A stretch of 19,015 bases of DNA from Brachionus koreanus (lineage: Eukaryota; Rotifera; Eurotatoria; Ploima; Brachionidae). This document shows, one piece after another, positions 7,047 through 14,646 of the stretch. The stretch's first letter is position 1. Each line of letters begins with the position of its first letter. Position numbers and translations under genes: made by a program. Location of the stretch: contig PJRA01000183.1 in the NCBI GenBank assembly GCA_016987375.1, positions 66,601 through 85,615 of the forward strand, in the 5' to 3' direction. The notes beneath the pieces are model-generated. The model saw only the letters and a program-made list of their open reading frames with translations. It was not told the DNA's origin and ran no database searches.

Positions 7047-9654
7047 ATGACCAAATCGTCTCCAAATATAAGTAATCAGATTCATTTAAATTCAGAATTA
7101 AGACAAATGGTAAGAATTTTAAACTTTATTTAGAAAAATTCTTAGTATTTTTTTTTTATCATTTTTTTATTTAGAGTAATCCAATTCCCATTGGGAGTAA
7201 TCAACAACAAATGGTGGCAAATGTGAATGCAACCAGCCTGCACAATTCCTCTATTAATTGGCAGCCACGTCTAAATCAAGAAGACTCGACACAGTTTGAT
7301 CCTGGCATCATGGACACTTCGATTTCACCAGCCTCCTATTCGCTATCACCTCAACAATACCTTCCTAACCAGCAATATCAATGTTCTTATCAAGCCCAGC
7401 CAGTTTATCAATTTCAAAACGATATTCAATTTGATCTTGAGTCATTGCTGGTCAACACTACGCTTTCTGATAACACACAGTCGTCATCGACCTCTTCGGC
7501 GTCTTTTGTTAACGCTATGAATGAAGATGAGAACTGTACGAGCCAAATAAATCCTTCTTTTCTATTCAAAACTGATCTAGACTTGAATAACAATTCATTT
7601 ATTCAGCATCAGCCCAAAACATTGAGAAAACTGCATCATCAATTGAACACACACAAACAAAGAAATATAATGAAGATTGAAGAAGAACTAGATTCTGATT
7701 TGCAATTTTTGAATGCAGGATTAAGCTCTCAAGCGACTAGTGTGGCTTGTTCACTTCCATCTAATTCTGAATTTCAAAATTTAGAATCACAAAGATCTGA
7801 TCCAGTTTTGACCCAACTAATCCTAAATCAAAATCATCAAATCCAAGACTCCAACTATCAATTTAATAATTTCAACAATAATTTAAATTATCAAGAGCAT
7901 ATTTATTCGTCAAGTTTGCCGGCTAATTATTTAAATTTTAAGCGTTCAAATAGTCCACTTTTGGAGACACCACCAAACAAAAGACCTTCGTCAACTAACT
8001 TGGATCAAATTGTTGTTAAAACAGAGCTTATCGATCCGATTGAAGACGATAAATTTTCCAAATTAAAACTCTCATCACCAATTCTTTTTGATGATAATTT
8101 AAATGACTTTTTTCTTGATCAACAAACTGATTTGCTAAATTTTAAAATTGAAGACGAGGAAAGTGAAGAAGAGGACACAGATGAAACCGAAGATGAAAGT
8201 GAAGACGAAAGTGATGATGAAGAAGAAAACATGAAACGATCCAAATCTGATAAAATAAATAAAAAAGATGTACACAGTTTAAATAACGATCCGGATGCTT
8301 TATTTTCAAATTTACATCTTCAACCTTTTTCTTCTTCATATCAATCTACATTTCAACCGCCATCCGTCTCTTCTAGTCTGCCAGTAAATAAAACAGTAAA
8401 AAAATTACTGAATAAGAAAGCTAAACGACAACTGCAAAACAAAAGAACCAAAAAAGAATCTGATGATGAAGACTCTGACTTTAGTGATTCTGATTCAAAC
8501 GACTCGAAAAAAAAAGCTCTGCAATCAGCGCCCGGTTCTTATGTCAATTCAGAATCGCTTTTTGATTTGATGATGTCAAAAAACCGCGATGCCTATTTTT
8601 GGCAATATAATATTCAATCGAAAGGTCCAAAGACAAAAAAAGTTTTGACCTTACGAAACAAAGATCCTCATTTGCATAGGGACTTTTATGATCCTGTTTT
8701 TCAACTGCAATCAATAAACTCTAAAAATGGAACTTCACTAAACAAGCTTAGAAAAGGCGATGGCAATGACGTTACGCCAAATGCCGAAAAGTTGTATAAT
8801 TTAGGAAACCAGATAAAAGATTTTATTCAAAAGTCTTATCAAATAAACAATTTTGTTCCCACAAATAATGGAATGAACGTAAGCACTAGTTTTGACGGCG
8901 AGAGAGTTAATCTTAAAAGAGAAAAAAATAAAATAGCAAGTCGAGCTTGTAGATTGAAAAAAAAGGCTCAACATGAAGCAAATAAGATTAAGCTATTTGG
9001 TTTAAATGAAGAGCATAGTAAGATAACAACTAATAAAAGAATTTATTTTAACAATTTCTTCATAAATTCATAAATATTTAAAATTAATAATTTTTTTTTT
9101 TTTTCAAATTAGAACAATTTATCGATTGTATCAATTCAGCTAGAGATTTGATAAGAAAAAAACTTGTACAACCAAATTTGCTGCCATCAGACCGCAAGAT
9201 TGTAGATCTAATGGATGAATTGATCAAGCAAAAGATAAGTAAGTTTAGAAGAAAATTAATTAAGTCTGAATAAAAAATATTTTGCATCTCAAAATAATCA
9301 ATTTATTTTAGAACTTGTTCTAAAAATAATTTTCAAATTTATTCAAAAGATCACTGACAATTAAAGAAACATATTTTGAATCATTGTCTTTTTAGATTGA
9401 TCTACTTTTAAGTCATCTTAAGCTTTATTTTTAAAGGAACAAGGGTTGCTGGTAATACAGATGGCTATGTTCATTCATTAATGATGACTATAGACAAACA
9501 ACGATCAGCAAGTGGACATGCGATAACTGGAAAATTAGGAAAACGTAGTTTAATTGATCTTAACAAATTCAACGATCAATATTCTAACTCGATGGCATCC
9601 AATTCATACCAAGTTGAACAGTCGTCATCTTTCAATGAAGCACAATTTTATTGA
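7047..9654 (+). CDS. CREBRF: CREBRF/REPTOR-family bZIP transcription regulator, four exons
   Basis: Exons 7047-7109, 7175-9017, 9113-9238 and 9437-9654 join in phase (63+1843+126+218 nt) to encode 749 aa. Introns are GT-AG: 7110-7174, 9018-9112 and 9239-9436. The N-terminal half is Ser/Asn/Gln-rich and low in order. Acidic tracts lie at about 345-375 and 450-465. A conserved family block starts at about 482 (FDLMMSKNRDAYFWQYNIQ), followed by RKGDGNDVTPN at about 547-557. The bZIP basic region is at about 603-620 (REKNKIASRACRLKKK, with N-x7-R). It continues as HEANKIKLFGLNEEH, then across the splice into exon 3, and ends with ELIKQKIRTRVAG near the conserved VAG of vertebrate CREBRF. Members are nuclear bZIP regulators; Drosophila REPTOR acts below TORC1 in starvation responses, and vertebrate CREBRF modulates CREB3 and energy storage. 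The 7047 start is preferred over 7211 because exon 1 joins in phase. Length slightly exceeds the vertebrate protein (about 640 aa). Confidence 0.9.
7110..7174 (+). other. Intron 1 of the CREBRF-family gene
   Basis: GTAAGA donor and TTTTTTATTTAG acceptor, 65 nt, phase 0. Splicing joins the codons ending LRQM to SNPIPIGS and then the Met at 7211. Without this intron the first 33 residues would be missed. Confidence 0.75.
9018..9112 (+). other. Intron 2 of the CREBRF-family gene, splitting the leucine zipper
   Basis: GTAAGA donor and a T-rich tract ending CAAATTAG, 95 nt, phase 1. The join gives GLNEEHKQFIDCIN, which matches the family continuing through the zipper. If the intron is retained, translation stops at 9071-9073 after 18 intron-encoded residues. 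That would leave a 653-aa form with the basic region but no zipper. Confidence 0.82.
9239..9436 (+). other. Intron 3 of the CREBRF-family gene
   Basis: GTAAGT donor and TTTATTTTTAAAG acceptor, 198 nt, phase 1. The joined protein aligns without gaps to the end of vertebrate CREBRF as I recall it (ELIKQKIRTRVAG against a family ILIKDTLGLPVAG). That supports this acceptor over the TTTTTAG at about 9389-9395. Confidence 0.8.
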
Positions 9655-9704
9655 TGTATAAATGAAATGCTATTTTAACTTTACTTGGTTTTCATTTTTT
9701 TTGT

Positions 9705-9710
9705 AATAAA
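9705..9710 (+). promoter_or_regulatory. Poly(A) signal of the CREBRF-family gene
   Basis: AATAAA lies 50 nt after the TGA at 9652-9654, in a T-rich 3' UTR. Confidence 0.55.
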
Positions 9711-10728
9711 GAGAAAATATTCTAAGTTGGGAAAACCTTTTTGGGTTTTCTTGAAACTTTAAAATCAATATGAAAAAATAATAATTTTTTTATTTGTATT
9801 TTTTAGATAAATTGTATTCTTGTATCTTGAAAATACAGAAAAAAAAAACGGAACATAACTATGATTTAATATATAAATATTTTGTACAAAAGTTTTGACT
9901 TTTTTAATTAATAAAGGTACTTACAAGTTATACAATTTTAATTCTTAAAATCAAATAAAATTTTTTTTAAATTTATTAGAAAGAGGAATAAAACTATTCA
10001 AAATAAAAGAAATATAAAATGAAATTTTGAATTTAAAGTGGCGTTGTGAACTTCAAATGAAAATACTTCCTTTTTAGATGAATTGAAATTAAAGCTAATT
10101 AAAATATTTAAAAAAATACTAAAACAAATTGCGGCATAGATTGTTGCATAATTTTTACCTAAAGAAAAAAAACTAATTTTTTTGTTAATCAAATCAATAA
10201 TCAATTTAAATCTTTTTGATGTTTTAATTTTTGTCTTTTTTTATGAGAAAAAATATGCATCACATAATGTTGCACCGTTGCACGACAATGTTTAACAACC
10301 TAAATCTTTCCAACTACAGTGGTAGTATGAAATAAAAAAAAAATCATAAAAGATAAAAATAGTTCCTAGAGCAAGAAAGACTCTAATTAAAATAAAAAGA
10401 CTAAGTAATCTATTAGAATAAGTCAAGCTCATAAGACCAGAAGCTTTCGTTAATTTTTTGATTTATTTAGAAAATTATTAAAATTACCAATATTTATTTA
10501 TTTCATTAAATCAATTTAAAAAAATTAATTAAATATTTTTATCTATTTTTTGACTAAAAAAGGACAAATTATTTATTATTTTCTACAAGTTAATAATACA
10601 TGATTATAGGTCGAACAAATTATAAATTGGTCGAATTCAAATATAAAATGCTTTGCATTTTCTTCAAATTTTACCATTTAAGTTTAGATTTTTGTTTTGA
10701 AATTTTAAATTGCGAAAAATAGACTACG
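9711..10728. other. Intergenic AT-rich stretch
   Basis: No gene is supported on either strand. The minus-strand frame around 10204-9998 is made mostly of Lys, Asn, Phe and Ile codons, as expected from composition alone. The end of the stretch holds the upstream region of the small six-cysteine gene. Confidence 0.45.
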
Positions 10729-10986
10729 ATGAATTTTAAAAATTTTATCAAGTAATTATTTTAAAAATATTTTTCTATCGGAATAAATAAATATGTTTTT
10801 TTTTTTAGATTTTTATCGATGTTTTATTTAATAATTTTGTCAACTACTCAAGAGATTATAAGTGGCTTTGATGTTTGCGAACAATGCAACTCTGGCTGTG
10901 ATTCGAGTTTAAATTGCTTTTTTTCATGTCATTTAGCTTGTAGTATTTTTAGTACTAAAAATCTAGGATTAAATCATTTCTTTTGA
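10729..10986 (+). CDS. Small secreted six-cysteine peptide, two exons
   Basis: Exon 1 is 10729-10751 (ATG, 23 nt). A 57-nt GT-AG intron follows (10752-10808, GTAATT donor, T-run plus AG acceptor). Exon 2 is 10809-10986, ending TGA. The join is in phase and gives 66 aa. The N-terminus (MNFKNFIK, then FLSMFYLIILSTT) is a good signal peptide, with cleavage likely near ISG. The mature part of about 40 aa holds six cysteines in 22 residues with spacing C-x2-C-x3-C-x5-C-x3-C-x3-C, which suggests a disulfide-stabilised extracellular peptide. I do not recognise the family; the pattern is not a clear match to insulin, ShK, WAP or defensin frameworks. An alternative is translation from the ATG at 10819 alone (55 aa), which keeps the hydrophobic start. 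An AATAAA follows at 11005. The function is unknown, and the gene itself is an inference from signal peptide, cysteine pattern and splice fit. Confidence 0.6.
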
Positions 10987-11004
10987 AATTTTTCCATAAT
11001 TTCT

Positions 11005-11010
11005 AATAAA
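11005..11010 (+). promoter_or_regulatory. Poly(A) signal of the six-cysteine peptide gene
   Basis: AATAAA lies 18 nt after the TGA at 10984-10986 and fits the compact 3' ends of the neighbouring genes. Confidence 0.45.
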
Positions 11011-11991
11011 TCAATTAAATTCCCAAAAATTAAGTGATGAAAATTTGGTTAAATTTAGATTTTAAATCAAAAGCCAGACTCAGAATTAATTTTAAAAATC
11101 TCCAAAAGATCTAAAATCAAAATTTATTTTCTAAAAATATTAATTTGTACTGCATTAATATTTTCATAGTTCAATATTTCTTTTTTTCATATGCTTTAGG
11201 ATTTCAAAAATTAATATATTAAAATTTTCAAATTTTTTTTAAAAATAAATTTTCAAGACCTTTTAAGACATTTTTTTCTGGTTAAAAATTCTAATGAAAA
11301 AATTTAGCTATCATGAAAATTTTCGTTGATTGAGCCAATATTTTTTGAAGCTGTGATTATTTTATTTTAAAAAATTCAAATCTGTAAAGAGTGCTATATT
11401 GTTAGGATGAATGCTTAGCATTCTTTCTTTTCTTTATTATTATTTCGGATTAAATTTGGAATAGCAATTAATATTGAAATTTATTTCAAATTAAAAACTC
11501 AAAAAAAATCAAAAGTAAAACCTAGAAAAATTATATTCAAAATAATCACCAACAAATTTCAATTACCTTTAATTTATATTATCTTTTTTATGTTATTCTA
11601 AATAAAATTAATCAGCAAGGGGAGTGAAAAGAAGGCTTCTACCATTCGGGCAAGTCCTGGTAAATTGCCAAATTTATTTTCAAATAAAAATAAAATAATT
11701 ACCAAAGTCTTCTTGGAAAATAAAGATTAAATTTTACATTTGATATTTTATTTCAAATCTATTAATAAGTTCATTTAATTTAAAAAAAAAGTAAAGATTT
11801 TTAGTTGATCGGTTGCTATCTGGAGTTTAATTTTCAAAAACCTTTCGCAATTACTCCAAAAAAAAAAATTAAAAAAATTTGAATTAATAAAATATTTGTA
11901 AAAACACTTTAGGTAAAAGAAGTCAATTTTATGCAATAGAGCTATAAAGTATTAGTTCTCTTTTTTTGTTGAGAATAGAAATAACTGAAAA
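11011..11991. other. Intergenic stretch with one GC-richer patch
   Basis: The stretch is mostly AT-rich and non-coding. The exception is 11614-11670, where GC content rises sharply and the plus strand reads SEKKASTIRASPGKLP in an open frame. It is bounded by an AATCAG acceptor-like site and a GGTAAAT donor-like site. It may be an orphan exon or a transposon scrap; I cannot connect it to either neighbour. Confidence 0.4.
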
Positions 11992-13008
11992 ATGAAATTT
12001 GTAAAAAAAATGCGAAGGCTTATTGTTTTATTGAGTATCTTGGCCAAATGTCAATGTGATTGTGACCACACACTTATTAACTATTCCGAGTTTGGCTCAA
12101 CAAAATGTTCTAAATCTTATGATGTTTTAATTTTTTTAGACACAACAACTGACATTGAAGAAAATGAATTTGATTCTGCTTTATTGAAGATAGCGAATTT
12201 TATTGAAGAAAGTGATATTGGTTCTAGTTCAATTCGTTTTGGTCTAGTTATTTTTTCACATTCAATTCATAGCGTACTAAGTTTGAATTCAAAAGAATCT
12301 AAGCAAGAAATGATCAACCGTGTTGAATCAATTGTACAATCAGGTAACTTTAAGAACATGAAAAAAGTTGTTCAAAAAGCAATATTCACAATTAAAAATG
12401 AGATAAGAGATGAAAATCTATTAGTTAATCGACTTGTTTTTTTTTTGACTAATGGCCAAAGCGCTGATTTAAGATCGTTGCATAAAGAACTTAACATTCT
12501 TAAAAAAATATGCAAAATAATTACTGTTGGCATCGGAAAAATAATAAATAAAAGAATTCTAGAATTGTTAGCTTCATGTCCAAATTTTTTTATTACTATT
12601 GATAAAATGCGAGAAATATCTCATTATATAACTTGTTTTACGTGCACTCTACTTCCAATAGATACAAGAGGTAAATTAATTTTGGAAAAGGAAGAAAAAA
12701 AATATCTGAAAATAAGCATCGTTAATTCTTATAAATCAAAAATTGAAATATTGGACGTACATTTAACAACTATATACGGATTGTATGTTTATTTTTATTC
12801 ATTTTCAAGTAAGTTTCATCTTAACTTTTTTGACCCGCGTTTTCAAGTGAACACAAAAAGTGAAAAACTGGAAGAAAAATTTCGCTTTTTGATACCACAT
12901 GGAGTTCATAATCTATATTTTACAATCAAAGGCATAAAATCTTTCAACAAATTTGAAATTATGGCCTCAAGATACTCCTTAAACAGATATTATTTAAATT
13001 TTTTTTAA
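11992..13008 (+). CDS. Secreted von Willebrand factor A-like protein with degenerate metal site
   Basis: A 338-aa single-exon protein. Residues 1-22 form a signal peptide (basic MKFVKKMRR, then IVLLSILA, with cleavage near QC). Residues about 43-210 follow the VWA fold: SYDVLIFLDTTTD as the first strand and MIDAS loop, IRFGLVIFSH as the second strand, VNRLVFFLTNG as the fourth strand, and KICKIITVGIG as the fifth. The MIDAS signature D-x-S-x-S reads D50-T-T-T-D54, the threonine loop has no obvious equivalent, and TDG reads TNG (153-155). Divalent-metal adhesion is therefore doubtful. Residues about 228-338 form an unrecognised beta-rich region with many aromatic residues and no transmembrane segment. 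Cysteines at 20, 22, 24 and 39, and at 215 and 218, suggest extracellular disulfides. VWA proteins usually mediate protein binding in matrix or adhesion; this partner is unknown. The Met at 11992 is used; Met7 is an alternative start. Confidence 0.78.
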   Translation: MKFVKKMRRLIVLLSILAKCQCDCDHTLINYSEFGSTKCSKSYDVLIFLDTTTDIEENEFDSALLKIANFIEESDIGSSSIRFGLVIFSHSIHSVLSLNSKESKQEMINRVESIVQSGNFKNMKKVVQKAIFTIKNEIRDENLLVNRLVFFLTNGQSADLRSLHKELNILKKICKIITVGIGKIINKRILELLASCPNFFITIDKMREISHYITCFTCTLLPIDTRGKLILEKEEKKYLKISIVNSYKSKIEILDVHLTTIYGLYVYFYSFSSKFHLNFFDPRFQVNTKSEKLEEKFRFLIPHGVHNLYFTIKGIKSFNKFEIMASRYSLNRYYLNFF

Positions 13009-13036
13009 AAAAATTTAAATTGGAATTTTTAGAAGA

Positions 13037-13042
13037 AATAAA
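13037..13042 (+). promoter_or_regulatory. Poly(A) signal of the VWA-like gene
   Basis: AATAAA lies 28 nt after the TAA at 13006-13008. Confidence 0.45.
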
Positions 13043-14646
13043 TTTAAATAAAAAAAAAAATTAATTCAATTTATTTTAATTTGAGTGCTCATAAACCTTA
13101 AAATAGTTGATCTAAATAAGAAAAATAAAAATTTAATTTAAATTTGTGAAGCTGCATAATAAAACGAGGGAATATTAACAAAATAGTATCATGTTTTATT
13201 TCAATACAGTAATTTTTTACTTAATTTAATAAACAAACAATGTTAAGTCTTAATTTACAAATGAACGGAATAATTCAAAAAAAAATCGCCTCACAAAAAG
13301 CTCATTCTCCTATATAAAATTTAATTAAAATCTTTCAAAATAAACTGAAATTTAATTCTTCTAATTAATCTTAATTTTTAATTCAACTCAATGACAAGAA
13401 TCCTTTTTCATGGAAAAGAAAATTAAGGAAATAAAATTTTTTTATGATGTAATTGAAAAATATTCTTAATTGAATATTGAAGAGGCATGCTAATAAATCA
13501 GAAAATATCCGCAAATTAAAATTTATTTCAAATCATATTCCGTTCATTTCCGATTATTTAAATTAAAAAAAAATTTTACATTTTTTATATATCTAGAATT
13601 TTAAAATTTCTTTTTAAAATAATCTTTTATCTAATTTATCATTTTAATTTTTTACTATTTTTTCATCATATTTTATAGGAATAAATTAAAACTTATCCAA
13701 AAGTATTAGCTAATTTTCTTGTCTTTTGGAAAAAATTCTAATTAAAAATTCAATTTTCATAAATTTAAATAGTTCCTTAAATCTTTGATTCTTATAAATT
13801 ATTAGTACTGAAATTTTAATCAATTTTTTTTGTTCGAATTGAACTTAAAATAAATTTTGTTCCATTAAATTTTTAATAACAGATTTGTAAATCGAATAAA
13901 CAAAATAAAATGTTATCAACTGTTGTCAAAATCCAAAATTAAATTGGATTTTATAAATTTCTACCTGGGGAATTGCTTTATTGAATAGCATCCGAGTTTT
14001 TATGTTTCAGTAATTTAATAATTCTGGTGTTATTTGCATTCGTGCCATGTAATAATTTACTAAAAAATCAACTAATATCAGGGAATTTATTTATTTAAAT
14101 GAAATTTAAAAGGAAATGAATGAATTTTTAGAAAATACAGAATAAGAAGAGCTCTAATAGGTATCAATTTTTAAGAGTTTATATTAAAATTATTTTATAA
14201 AAACTAAGAGATTCTTTTATAAAGTTGAAATTAGATTCAATCATGCAATATATACTAAAAGAAAAAAATTTTCCTTGTAAAAATTATTATCACTTGACTG
14301 TTCGGATCGAATTTTCAAAAAACAACAATATCCAATGAGAAATATAACTTTTAAGCAATGTTTGCCGGCTTTATTATTGATTATTTTACAACACGTAAAT
14401 AATAAATTAGAAAAACTCAGCACCTGTTACATACTGAAAATAATTGATTTTATTTTCTGTCTGATCTTTTTTATTAACATTTAGAGGAAAATCGATTTAT
14501 AGAAATATAGAAATTAATCGATTAAATTAATTAAGTCAAGTATTCAAAATCTTAAATTTCATGCAATTTCCATTTTTATTTAAATAAGGACTATAATTTA
14601 ATTTACTTTAATTATTTCCTCATTAGAAACTTACAATGACTTAAAA
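13043..14646. other. Intergenic AT-rich stretch
   Basis: I find no supported gene, RNA or long repeat. The minus-strand frame at 14423-14241 has no family resemblance and a composition expected by chance. The end (ATTATTTCCTCATTAG, to 14626) looks like a splice acceptor 20 nt before the ankyrin gene start. A two-codon upstream ORF (ATG ACT TAA) sits at 14636-14644. Confidence 0.4.

Noticed and set aside
8142..8339. Minus-strand 65-aa frame rich in His, Phe and Leu
   Set aside because: It is the antisense of the acidic tract of the CREBRF protein.
9084..9287. Minus-strand 67-aa frame
   Set aside because: It is antisense to CREBRF exon 3, which is confirmed by family similarity of the zipper continuation.
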